A stretch of DNA of 64,000 nt from Rana temporaria (Eukaryota > Chordata > Amphibia > Anura > Ranidae), in contig NC_053495.1 in NCBI RefSeq assembly GCF_905171775.1, forward strand, positions 108,362,909 through 108,426,908. The letters are read 5' to 3'. Each line of letters opens with the position of its first letter. Position 1 is the stretch's first letter. Below the pieces are notes generated by a model. That model made no database searches. It saw only the letters and a program-made list of their open reading frames with translations, and had not been told where the DNA came from. Position numbers and translations under genes: made by a program. Of the stretch, positions 22,198 to 32,737 are shown piece by piece.

Positions 22198-22689
22198 GCC
22201 AAAAATACGAACACCGATTCACAAGGAGACACCTCATCCCAAGTGCGACGCTCCGGGAGAAACAAGAACAAATGCAAAGCTCGACCTCCACGATGACGAT
22301 GACCGCCAAGAATCCCTTTTGGGTCTTTACGAATGTTATTTGAAATTACATATTTCTTTTTTTTTTGTTTTACTTTTTACTTTTAAATTGATACTAGGGT
22401 GGGATCACAATTGGAACAACATAAAATATTAATTCCTAAGTTTATTGTTATACTTGAATCTCTATCTTTTAGGAATTAACTTTTTTGTTTGCTTGTTTTT
22501 TTTTCTGTACCTTATTGAAGTTTAAATTTATATTTTTTTAGGGTATAATATTGGCCGGTGGCGGTTGTCATTTGCCCTAGTTGATTTTGTTCTCCTTCGT
22601 TATTTTAGAGACTTAAATCAAATTTAGCTCTATCTCCAACCTAGAGCAACTATTTTTGAAACAAGAGGTATACCTCTTGTTTGATAATC

Positions 22690-22870
22690 TGAACAATCTC
22701 TTTTTCTGAAATTGTTTTCTTTTATTTATTTATATTTATTTTTATTGTTTTCTCTCTTTCTCAACGCACCTTCTTTTCTCCTTTCTTTTCTCTCTTTTCT
22801 ATTTTCTCTTTCTCTCTCTCTTCATTATTTCTAATTATTCTTTCATTCTTTCTTTTCTTTCTTCTCTCAA
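22690..22870 (+). repeat. Polypyrimidine tract between ORF1 and ORF2
   Basis: About 180 bases are almost entirely T and C, with TCTTTC-like units. The tract lies in the inter-ORF spacer of the L1. No coding content. Confidence 0.7.
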
Positions 22871-23031
22871 ATTCTTCTATGGAGTTCTTAATCTATGTTA
22901 TTAACTACTGGATAGACTTATCACTTGAAGAATCCCACAAACATCTGGCACTGGAAGAGTGTTTGTTATTTCCTAAGTATACCATGGCCACCCATACCCT
23001 AAGAACTTTCCATTTAAATTTGTTACACATA

Positions 23032-23702
23032 GGCCCAGATTCCGTCGTATCTATGCGACTGATTCTTAGAATCAGTTACGCATAGATATCCATTAGATCC
23101 AACAGGCGTAAGGCTTTTACGCTGTCGGATCTTAAATGCAATTTTTTTTCCGCTAGGTGTCGCCTCCGTCGTTTTCTCCGTCGAGTATGCAAATTAGCAA
23201 AATACGCGAATTCCCGAACGTACGTGCAGTCGACGCAGTGAAGTTATGACGTTTACGTTAGATTTGCGCCGCATAAAGTTGCCCCTGCTATATGAGGGGC
23301 AACCAATGTTAAGTATGGCCGTGGTTCCCGTGTCGAAATTTTAAAATTTACGTTGTTTGCGTAAGTCGTCCGTGAATGGGGCTGGACGCCATTTACGTTC
23401 ACGTCTAAACCAATGACGTCCTTTGCGATGTCATTTGGAGCAATGCACCCTGGGATATTTTACGGATGGCGCATGCGCAGTACGTTCGACGCGGGAACGC
23501 GCCTAATTTAAATGCTACACGCCCCCTACCCGGCTAATTTGAATTAGGCGGGCTTGCGCCAGGTGATTTACGCTATGCCGCCGCAACTTTACAGGCAAGT
23601 TCTTTGTGAATAAAGCACTTGCCTGTAAAACTTGCGGCGGCGTAAGGTAAATCAGATATGTTACACCCGCACAGTTTTACATCCATATACGAGAATCTGG
23701 GC
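23032..23702. repeat. MITE family A in L1 ORF2
   Basis: The ends GGCCCAGATTCC and AGAATCTGGGC are inverted repeats. It splits the ORF2 start between LNLL and NVQG. Flanking triplets (ATA and TAC) do not match, so the duplication has decayed. Confidence 0.78.
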
Positions 23703-23816
23703 TACAATGTCCAGGGATTTAACTCTGCTATTAAACGTAGAATGGCGTTTCAACACTATAAATCCCTACACGCTGATATACTTTTCCTTCAAGAGACACG
23801 TTTCCCTCCTAACTAT

Positions 23817-24534
23817 GGGCCAGATTCACAGAGGAAATATGCCGGAGTATTTACTGATACTCCGGCGTATTTTCAAATTTGTCGCGTCGTATCTTTATTT
23901 GTAATTCACAAAAAAGATACGATGGCTTTTGGCTAAGATCCGACAGGCGTACGGCTTCGTACGCCTTCGGATCCTAGGTGTAATTTTCCTGCGGCCGCTG
24001 GGTGGAGTTCGCGTAGTTTTCCAGCGTCGGGTATGCAAATTAGCTGATTACGGCGATCCACGAAGATACGCGCGTTCGTCGCAATCTCTTACGTCGTCGA
24101 TAGTCGGTTTTTCCCGTCGCAAACTTAGGCCTGCTTTTTCATGGCTTATCTTTAGAACAGCCATGTTAAAGTATGGCCGTCGTTCCCTCGTCAAATTTTT
24201 TTTTTTTTTTTTGGGTAAGACGTCTGGGAATACGAAACGACGTAACGCACGTCACCGTTCAAAAAATACATCGGGGCGCAGTAATTTCGCGCAAAGCACG
24301 TCGGGAAATTTTCACACGGAGCATGCGCAGAACGTTCGGCGCGGGAACGCGCCTAATTTAAATGGTACACGCGGCATTTGAATTAGGCGGGCTTGCGCCA
24401 GACAGGTTTACGTTACACCGCCGTAAGTTTATACACAAGTGCTTGGTGAATCAGGCAATTGCGCTGAAAACTTGCAAGGGGGTGAACGCAAAGGGGATAC
24501 GTTACGCCGCCGCAGATATTCGTGAATCTGGCCC
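23817..24534. repeat. MITE family A, first of a tandem pair
   Basis: The ends GGGCCAGATTCAC and GTGAATCTGGCCC are perfect 13-bp inverted repeats. TAT precedes it (23814-23816). TTT (24535-24537) separates it from the next A element. Confidence 0.85.
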
Positions 24535-24537
24535 TTT

Positions 24538-25245
24538 GGGCCAAATCCTCAAAAGAGATACGACGGAGTAACTGCTGTTACTCCATCGTATACCTGGTCC
24601 TAACTATGGAACTGATCCACAGAATCAGTTTCCCAAAGTTAGGACGAAGATCCGACATGTGTAATTGAATTACACTGTCGGATCTTAGGATGCAGTACCG
24701 CATCCGCCGCTGGGGGCATTTCGCGCTGAAATGCCGCCTCGGGTATGCAAATTAGGACTTACGGAGATCCACGAAGCTTTTCAGCTTCGTTTTTTCGTAA
24801 GTTTTATTTTGCAAACGCAAAATTAGGGCTGCTTTTACAAGGTGTAAACTGTTTACACCTTGTAAAAACAGACTTTTCTTGCTAGCGATGCGATTTTTTT
24901 AAAATTTAAAAAACAATTTTTGGCACCGTATCTTTTTTTTTACCCGATGCAACTTTATTGTCCCGTTGCAATCCACAAAGCCCGACGTAACGTAATTTCA
25001 CGCTATGCACGTCGGGAAAATGACATCACAAGCATGCGCAGTATGGCCGGCGCGGGAGCGCGCCTCATTTAAATGGGAATCGCCCCCTGGAGAAGAGGAA
25101 CGCCTTGCGCCGGCCGGATTTAAGTTACACCGCTCAAAATTTCTAGGTAAGTGCTTTGTGGATCGGGCACTTAGTTAGAGATTTTGCAGCGGTGTAACTT
25201 AAATGGAAAAAGTTACGTTGCGCCGGGTTTTTGAGGATTAGGCCC
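24538..25245. repeat. MITE family A, second of a tandem pair
   Basis: The ends GGGCCAAATCCTCAAA and TTTGAGGATTAGGCCC are inverted repeats with small changes. TAT follows at 25246-25248, equal to the triplet before the first element. A perfect 35-bp palindrome lies inside at 24833-24867. Confidence 0.85.
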
Positions 25246-25800
25246 TATAATCCTAAATTTCTACACCATTGCTACCCTCACTTTTATCTAGCACATGGTC
25301 CAAGCAAAACTAGAGAAGTAGCAATATGTTTCTCCAAAAAGATATCTTTCTTACTGGAGAAAAAAATAATAGACCCAGACGGCAGATACCTGGCATTAAT
25401 AGGACACCTAGAAGGCACACTGGTTACCTTGATTTTTTACTATGCACCCAATACAGACCAACTACCCTTCTTTCGTAAATTTTTGTATACAGTATACCCT
25501 AACTTAAGGGGGATCATTCTCTTTGGCAGAGACTCTAACGTAGCCCTAGACTCCATCTTCGATAAGACCAAAAAACCTACATCCACTACAAGACATTTCC
25601 CCCAAATCGGATCTAAATTAGCCAAATTATTACATTACCATAAATTAATTGACATTTGATGAGAGTTAAACCCATCCAGGAAGGATTATACATTTTTCTC
25701 CCATGTTCATGATACCTATTCAAGAATAGATCACTTCTTCACGAACCTTACTAATATATCTCTTTTTAAATCCAGTAACATTGGGGAAGTAACTTGGTCA

Positions 25801-26943
25801 GACAATAACAGGATTAAAACTTCTTTAAGCTACTTACTTTACATGTTGTTCTTATTCACGGTTCGGAAACTTTTTATATGAATAACCATCTCATGTTATA
25901 TTGTTCTATTTCCCTGCAAAGCTCAATACAATTCTTAGAAAAAAATGAAAGAAGTCACTAAGTTGTAAACCTAGCAGAGAAAAGTTGCAGAGCTCAGATA
26001 AGCAATCATCATTGGCATAAATGATTTATTTCACCCAGTGACAAGTATGGCAATGCATATATCCCACCATTCATTAAATCAATCCCACAGTTTGCCTCTT
26101 TTTATGTGAAGTGCTTTGTCTATATACAGTTTATCAAAATAATACAAATAATACATAAATAAATAAATAAATAAATAAATAACGTTATATAATTAAATTA
26201 AAACCATTGGGAGGATTTTCTGAAGGAATAGAGACTGTTTATTTAGTAAAGAAAATGTTCACTGAGTTTAATAAATAAGACCAAGCTGTGTTTACATCAA
26301 TCATTCATGTGCTAGCAAAAGCTTGGTTATTTTGATTTGCTCTGAACATGATTAGATAATTACAGTGAACACGCATTCATCTGATTTGCTATGATTCACT
26401 TTACAAAGTAAAAATACCTCTTTTAAAGTAGGTAATGATTTTGCTAAGTGAACAGCCCCCACCTCTATTAAACATAACCTACAGTATGTTCATTTTATTT
26501 GCTTTTATACATAAACAGGACTTTGTAATTGATAGTCAATACAAGCTTTTAAATCTTTACTTATGTGTTGGTTTCATAAGTTTAGAATAGGTTAAGTTGT
26601 ATTAAATTTCAAATTATGTCCACCCTGGGCAAGCTGGTGTTGGAGTTGTCCTGGTGGATGACATCACTGCCCTTCATAATATACCATTGTGTTGCCTGTT
26701 GATTAGGCATTTAGGTCCAATAACTATCACATGGGGGAGGTCACATGCTCAACCAAACCCTAAAGCCCAACTCCATTACAGCAACAAAATGAGGATTCAA
26801 AGAGAGCAGGAAAGAGGTAAAAGGGACGGGTCTGGTGGCTTGTAAAGTTGGCTATCAGCTGATACTGTCACTTTATCCTGAATGAGCAAAGTGAGACTGT
26901 CTCCTTAAGGCCAGTTTAAGATCCATTGTATTATTTTTCTTGC
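25801..26943. other. AT-rich unassigned sequence
   Basis: I see a short (AAAT)n run at about 26153-26182 and otherwise no TE ends, RNA gene or exon with convincing splice sites. The frame at 26654-26845 lacks any known motif. Confidence 0.45.
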
Positions 26944-26947
26944 TTAA

Positions 26948-27170
26948 AGTGGTTGTAAAGGCTGAAGGTTTTTCACCTTTATGCATTCTATGCATGAAGG
27001 TAAACAACCTTCTGTGTGTTGCTACCCACACAGCCCCCCCTAATACTCACCTGTGCCCCCTCTTGATCCAGCGACGTGCACGAGAAACTCTGCAAAACCA
27101 CAACACTAAGCAGATAAGTATGACATGTTTTTTTTTGTTTTTGTTTTTTAAAAGCAGAACCTTTAATATC
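26948..27170 (+). repeat. TTAA-type MITE, family E, partial
   Basis: It starts AGTGGTTGTAAAGGCTGAAG after TTAA (26944-26947), like the copies at 37435 and 45806. The right end is not clear and sequence fades near a T-rich tract at 27130. Confidence 0.55.
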
Positions 27171-28621
27171 ACTCAAATATAAACACCAAAGGACTTGGTC
27201 TTTCAATAGCCTTTTATTTCATTATACATGCCATGCACCATTATGTAAGAACAGCTATACACAGATATCTATAAGCTGGGAAATAATTGAACCATCTGAA
27301 AGAGTCAGTTAGAAAGTGTTAATATTTTATATGCTTTAGAAAACATTGCTGATATTAATAAATCATATGATTCAAATTAAAATTCACTTTCATTTCATGC
27401 CATGCATAATAGTTATGTAGAAAATAAATTGTCTTAAGTTAATACAGCTGAAAAGATAAATTACTTTCTTAGTGCGTGTCACAGTTATTGCCTTTAACAT
27501 ATAAAAATTGTAATTCTTACTGTGGGTTATGACGTTAGTCAAGATGTACTAAGCTGAATTGGCATGAAAGGGAATATATATTTTTTTTTCCTTATTAAAG
27601 GTAAACTATTATTCAAACAGTGAAAATATATACAATTTATGAAATGTATAGTACAAATTTACAAGTTTACTTGAAGAAAAGTAAAATTCAGGGTAACATT
27701 AGTCAGCCAGGACCTGTGTAAGTACCCAGGACTTGGTTGAAACAGTTTATAGAAAACAGTCAGTAACACTATGCAAACAACGAAAGCAATAGGTAACAAT
27801 ATGTGCAGATTAAATTGTTTCCCTAATAACTTTTGGTGTGTGTGGGATGCTGTGGCTAAAGGGGAACTGCAGGCCGGCCTATGATACCTCTACTACATAC
27901 CCAGTGAAATGATCTCAATACCCGTGGTGTGTCCCCTTTAAGAGCAAGTAATGTCCTGGAGGCAAAGCTTTGTGTTTTATTATCTTCACCTGCAATGTAG
28001 GAGCTCTGTGGACAATATTTGGATGTGATATTCTATGAAAAGCATTAAATGTTCCTGGCCTCATCAAATCCTGTACAGTCAGCGGTTCTCCCCTGAGCGA
28101 TTGATCGATCTTAGATGCAGGTGTGTCGCAGTGACATTCAGTCCTTGAGCTGTTGCAGGGTGTCCTTCTTTAGCATGGACAGTCTGTTCCTCTGGGCTGG
28201 CGCTGCATTAACAATCTGTTCCTCTGAGCTGGATTTGCAGGCTGTGTGCCCCTTGGTAGGCCATGCTTCCACTCATACATAGAGTGCAGGAGATGCTCTC
28301 CTGAAGGGGTACAGACAAAAAGAGGATCTGGCCTAGTTCCTCTGGCATTTTATCTCCTCCCCCACAGTCCTTTGCTGCTGCCTGATGATTGGCTCAGGCT
28401 TTTCCAATAGGGAGTTTACAGGCAACTTCCAATAGGGAGTTTACAAACAAGCAGTTCTGAGAGTCTGTGTGTGAAGAGAGAAAGGGGGGTGAAAAAGCCC
28501 ACACTGCTGCAGCAGACAGCTGTCCCCTAATAGATTAGATCAGTCTGGAGAAGTACCTGCTACATGTATATTCCCTCCAAATTTTAAATCCTGCTTTCAA
28601 AGAAGTATGGATTTTTTTTAG
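27171..28621. other. Unassigned sequence with short local duplications
   Basis: There are two small local duplications: CTGTTCCTCTG at about 28187 and 28218, and TTCCAATAGGGAGTTTACA at about 28405 and 28428. The composition of 27840-28540 could fit an old LTR, but no paired copy is seen. No gene recognised. Confidence 0.4.
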
Positions 28622-28624
28622 TTA

Positions 28625-28890
28625 CCCTAGGTTCACACTTCCGTGTTTTGTGTGGGCCATGTTTGTGTGGGCATTGCAGCCTATTTAAATGCTGTGCCTG
28701 TGATTATTGTGCCACCTTTTCAAAAATGCAGCTGCAGGGAAATAGCATGGTCTTTTTGAGATTCAATTTCCCTGTGGTTCCAGCAAATGTGCCGTGTGCT
28801 GAGATTCAGAATGAGCAGCGTGATTTGGCTGCGGGTGGTTGAGATACACTTCCTGCACCCACAGCCACATGCATAGGTGTGAACCTAGCC
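28625..28890. repeat. PIF/Harbinger-like MITE, family J, TTA duplication
   Basis: The ends CCCTAGGTTCACAC and GTGTGAACCTAGCC are inverted repeats. TTA flanks both sides (28622-28624, 28891-28893). Non-coding. Confidence 0.82.
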
Positions 28891-28912
28891 TTAAAGAATA
28901 ATCATACTTTAA

Positions 28913-29196
28913 GGCTGCATTCACACCTAAGCGACAGCCGCGTACGCGTGTAGCGGCAGATTTGCCGCGATTACAAATGTTTCATTTTTTTTTTTTTTCC
29001 TAAAGTATTCCCATTGCTGTCTATGGGAAAACGCGCCTGTCGCGTGAAAAAAAGGGTCCGGGACTTTTTTTCAGGCGACAGGCGTTGCGCGTCTATGAGA
29101 TGTGAACCATCTCCATAGACGGCAATGGGAATTCTCCCCTCTAGCGACAGAAGCGTCCCGCGTCGGGCGTTTTGTCGCTTAGGTGTGAATGGGGTC
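28913..29196. repeat. PIF/Harbinger-like MITE, family K, TAA duplication
   Basis: The ends GGCTGCATTCACACCTAAGC and GCTTAGGTGTGAATGGGGTC pair well. TAA flanks both sides (28910-28912, 29197-29199). It lies 22 bp from the J element. Confidence 0.82.
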
Positions 29197-29199
29197 TAA

Positions 29200-29714
29200 G
29201 ACAAAGTAAACATATTCACCCTGCCTAGCCTCCCAATCTTTACTACCCTATATCCTCCCCTCTACTTCCACAGCTACTTACTTACCCAAATATCCTAGCT
29301 GCAAGCTGCATAAGGATATAATTATAATTTTATTTTTACTTTATTTATTCTGCATTTATATTGTCTTAGAAAACTGCAATGCCGATCTAGGAGATTACAA
29401 CAGTTTCTTCTATATCTATTGCTAGTTTTTAGTTTTGATTCAATTTCTTTTTCTTTTTGCCACATGTATCTTACTAAATGGTTATAATAATAACTGACTG
29501 TTCACAGCCTTACAAAACAAGTGTGACCACGCACCCTCACTAATGACATTGCCACAGGCACCACCACTGCTCCTCGGTGTACCCTGTCTGTTTATGATCC
29601 CACCCCACTGTGTGTCCACAATCAGTTCCCCTTCAAAACCCACTGTCTCCTGGGAGCCCAGGCAGCAGTGGAGAAGGACTGAGCATTTTTCTTCCTCCAA
29701 ACATGGCGAGTCTC
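29200..29714. other. Unassigned sequence upstream of the Tc1-like relic
   Basis: No Tc1 terminal repeat or transposase N-terminus could be read here, so the start of the Tc1-like element is missing or unrecognisable. Nothing else is seen. Confidence 0.4.
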
Positions 29715-29761
29715 TCTCCTCAAGAAGGCACATGTACAGTCATGACAATGAACATCTAAAT

Positions 29762-29920
29762 CAGGGATATGCAATTAGCGGACCTCCAGCTGTTGCAGAA
29801 CTACAAGTCCCATGAGGCATAGCAAGACAGCCATAGCCACAAGCATGACACCAAGAGGCAGAGGCATGATGGGACTTGTAGTTTTGCAACAGCTGGAGGT
29901 CCACTAATTGCATATCACTG
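29762..29920. repeat. hAT-type hairpin MITE with perfect 8-bp duplication
   Basis: The ends CAGGGATATGCAATTAG and CTAATTGCATATCACTG are inverted. The arms (CCTCCAGCTGTTGCA and partner) form a long hairpin. The 8-bp ATCTAAAT occurs on both sides (29754-29761, 29921-29928), diagnostic of hAT insertion. The target is the Tc1 transposase gene. Confidence 0.92.
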
Positions 29921-30000
29921 ATCTAAATGATTCAGAGAAGGATCGGGAGAAAGTACTGTGGTCAAATGAGACCAAAATTGAGCTCTTTGGCATTAACTCA

Positions 30001-32020
30001 GCGCAAGAGCGCAGAAGGGCGGAAGCCGCCTGGAAAAGAAGCGCTTCAGAGGAAAACCTCATCATCTACAAGGCAATAACAAGAAAATATCATAAAGAAA
30101 TCTTCAAAGCCAAGAAACAACATTTTTCTATGGCGATCAATAGCGCCCTAAACCGCCCCCGTGAACTCTTCAAGATGGTCACCCAGAACATGAATCCAGG
30201 ATGTCTTGAAGACCCCAATTCAGACACCCAAGAGTTTTGAAATGAATTATCGGATTTCTTCATCAACAAAATTGAGAGAATCCGGGAAAGCATTCTGCAA
30301 AACAAATACCCCCCTCAGCCCACCACATAACACCCAGAGAAACTTTCTACAGTCAACAAAGTTCACTCTGGAACCCATCTCCATCGATGCCACAAAAAAT
30401 ATCATCGGTACTTTGCGAAACAGCACAGCGCCCACTGATATTATCCCCACAAAACTGCTGAAGAAATGTGTTGACATCCTGGCACCACCTATCACGCAGC
30501 TTATAAACCAGTCATTTAAGGAAGGCATAGTGCCCTCCCTGCTGAAAGAGGGCACAATCCAGCCCATCTTGAAAAAACCCACCCTCGCTCGACCCCAAGG
30601 ACCCAACTCACCGCCGCCCCATAACAGGCCTAAATGTCCTCTCTAAGGTAATGGAGAAAGCAGTGGTACAACAGCTGCAACAGCATCTAGATACCCATAA
30701 TCTACTTGATCCATTACAATCAGGCTTCTGTCCCGGACACGGGACGGAAACAGCATTACTCAAAATATGGGACGACGCCCTTGAGCCCGCAGACGAAGGA
30801 GAATCCTGTCTCCTGGTTCTGCTGGACCTAAGCGCAGCCTTTGACACGGTAGACCACAAACTGTTACTGATGCGACTGGCTGAGGTAGCCAGAGTCGCAG
30901 AAGGGGACTTACCATGGTTTTCCTCCTTCCTCAAAAACCGATCACAAACAGTTAAACTGGGATCTTTCACATCTGAAAGGCGCACGGTGTCATGTGGAGT
31001 CCCCCAAGGATCCCCCCCTGTCACCGGTGCTTTTCAACATCTATCTTCGCCCTCTCTTTGATATTATCAGTAGCCAAAAACTACTCTATCACTCATATGC
31101 AGATGACACGCAACTGTATTTTCGCATCTGCAACAAAAAGGATCATCATCTCAGTTTAGAGAAATGTCTCTCTTTGATAGAAAACTGGATGACTAAGAGT
31201 TATCTTAAACTCAACAGCTCCAAAACAGAACGTCTCCTGTTTCATGCCAGTCGCAAGAGTCAACTGGCTACAACCTGGACACCCCCGCCCATTCTGGGCC
31301 AAATCATCACCCCTAGCTCCAAAGTCAAAAGTCTCGGGGTCATTTTCGACACCTACATGACAATGGATGCACAAATAGGGTCAGTAGTCAGTGGTTCTCA
31401 CCATCTGTTGCGCCTACTACACAGACTTATTCCATTTATCCCCAAAGAAGACGTGGCAGTCGTGGTAGGAACAATTGTGAACTCCAGACTGGATTATGCA
31501 AATACCCTTTACCTCGGACTCCCAAAATACCAAATCTCTTGTCTGCAAGTCGTTCAGAATACAGCCGCCAGACTTGTGACTGGGAAAAAAACATGGGAAT
31601 CAATCTCACCTTCGTTGAGAACCCTTCGCTGGTTGCCAGTAAAGGACAGAATTGCTTTTAAAGCACTCTGTCTGACACATAAGTGCATCCATGGGAAGGC
31701 CCCGCAATATCTATGCGACAAGATAGAACCCCACAATTCCAATCGCCTTCTGCGATCCACTAACCAAAACCTGGTCAAGTTCCCCAAAGCTAGATACAAG
31801 TCCAAAGGAGAAAGAAGGTTTGCTTTCCAAGGTCCAAGACTATGGAACGCTTTACCAACCAGCATTCGGTTGGAGGAAAACCACCTGGCCTTCAGAAGAC
31901 AGATTAAAACTCTGCTCTTTTGATGTCAAGAGACAGGAACAATCAAGCGCCCAGAAGCGATTCAGTTCGCATGTGCCGCACTATATAAGTTTTTCATTCA
32001 TTCATTCATTCATTCATTCA
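30001..32020 (+). pseudogene. L2/CR1-clade LINE reverse transcriptase pseudogene, 5'-truncated
   Basis: It encodes the polymerase of a non-LTR retrotransposon that copies its RNA at a nicked target. The pieces are: linker IYKAITRKYHKEIFKAKK (30066-30118); fingers STAPTDIIPTKLLKKCVDI (about 30424-30480); motif A LVLLDLSAAFDTVDHKLLL (about 30812-30868); motif B CGVPQGSP (about 30994-31017); motif C SYADDTQLYF with the catalytic Asp pair (about 31093-31122); then thumb and C-terminus to 31923. Frames change near 30240, 30600 and 31015, so it is dead, but the catalytic residues remain. The 3' end is (ATTC)n at 31990-32020 after CTATATAAGT, typical of L2-like tails. It is inserted in the Tc1 transposase gene. 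Confidence 0.88.
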
Positions 32021-32059
32021 CCATGTTTGGAGGAATAAAAATGCTGACTACGACCCTAA

Positions 32060-32631
32060 TGCCGCGTACACACGACCGTTTTTCGGGATATAAAAAATGA
32101 AGTTTTTTTTTAATGTCATTAAAAACGATCGTGTGTGGGCTCCAGAGCAGTTTTCACAATGTAAAAAATGGGCATTAAAAATTTGGAACATGCTCTAAAT
32201 TTTCACGTCAATTTTAACGTTATCGTTTTTAACATCGTAAAAAATGGTCGTGTGTGGGCTTTAATGACGTGAAAAAAACGCGCATGCTCAGAAGAAAGTT
32301 ATGAGACGGGAGCGCTTGTTCTGGTAAAACTAGCGTTCCTAATGGAGATAGCACATTCGTCACGCTGTAACAGACTGAAAAGCACGAAGACTGAAAAGCG
32401 CGAATCATCTCTCACCAAACTATTACTAACACAAAATCAGAAAAAGCAGCCCCAAGGGTGGTGCCATCCGAATGGAACTTCCCCTTTATAGTCCCGTTGT
32501 ACGTGTTGTACGTCACCGCGCATTGCTAGAGCATTTTTTTTCACGATCGTGTGTAGGCCGGCTTAATAATAATCGGGTTGAAAAAAATAATTTTTTTCTA
32601 GTCCATTAAAAATGGTTGTGTGTACGCGGCA
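32060..32631. repeat. PIF/Harbinger-like MITE, family G, in Tc1 coding frame
   Basis: The ends TGCCGCGTACACACGACCG and GTGTGTACGCGGCA are flanked by TAA (32057-32059) and TGA (32632-32634). Excising the MITE with one triplet gives GACCCTAAGAACACC, the expected DPKNT of Tc1 transposase. This indicates a TAA duplication with one later substitution. Confidence 0.85.
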
Positions 32632-32737
32632 TGAGAACACCATCCCTACAGACAAGGACAGAGGTGGAAACATGGTGCTTTGGGGCTGTTTCTCTGATAA
32701 AGGTACAGGCCGACTTTGCCGCATTGAGGGCGCATTC

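Larger units (their letters stand above)
20847..25800 (+). mobile_element. L1-type LINE: 5' leader, ORF1, ORF2 endonuclease, with three MITEs inside
   Basis: The CpG-rich segment 20847-21190 precedes ORF1 as an L1 promoter/leader would. ORF1 spans 21199-22197. AT- and pyrimidine-rich DNA follows, then ORF2 from 22984. Only the endonuclease remains, and the LINE stops near 25800. Family A MITEs occupy 23032-23702, 23817-24534 and 24538-25245. The near-open ORF1 suggests it is younger than the L1 at 4800. Confidence 0.78.
22984..25800 (+). pseudogene. L1 ORF2 endonuclease domain, split by MITEs
   Basis: ORF2 starts at ATG 22984 (MATHTLRTFHLNLL). The protein resumes after the first MITE as NVQGFNSAIKRRMAFQHY and ILFLQETRFPPNY (23703-23816). 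After the second insertion block it continues as NPKFLHHCYPHFYLAH, KKIIDPDGRYLALIG and YYAPNTDQLPFF (25249-25470). The catalytic GDFN motif reads GRDSN, and a TGA pair occurs near 25658. The family motif YSRIDHFF is readable at about 25717-25740. This domain nicks genomic DNA for target-primed reverse transcription. Reverse transcriptase is absent. It is dead through the insertions, the stops and the altered DFN motif. Confidence 0.82.
29715..32737 (+). pseudogene. Tc1-like transposase pseudogene, N-proximal and middle parts
   Basis: Tc1 transposases cut and paste DNA at TA sites through a DDE catalytic domain. Readable blocks are DREKVLWSNETKIELFGIN (29940-29996), with N where the first catalytic Asp of WSDE is expected, HHVWRNKNADYDP (32018-32056) and NTIPTDKDRGGNMVLWGCF then GTGRLCRIEG (32635-32733). 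The second catalytic Asp region (HDNDPKH type) is missing. Removing the L2 and G insertions joins DYDP to KNTIP in frame if the TAA target site is counted once. It is inactive through insertions, deletion and loss of the first Asp. Confidence 0.82.

Noticed and set aside
23929..24381. 150-codon plus-strand frame
   Set aside because: It lies wholly inside a family A MITE; arginine-rich content reflects CpG-rich repeat sequence.
30001..31923. An active reverse transcriptase gene
   Set aside because: Catalytic motifs are present, but at least three frame changes and 5' truncation rule out an intact product.
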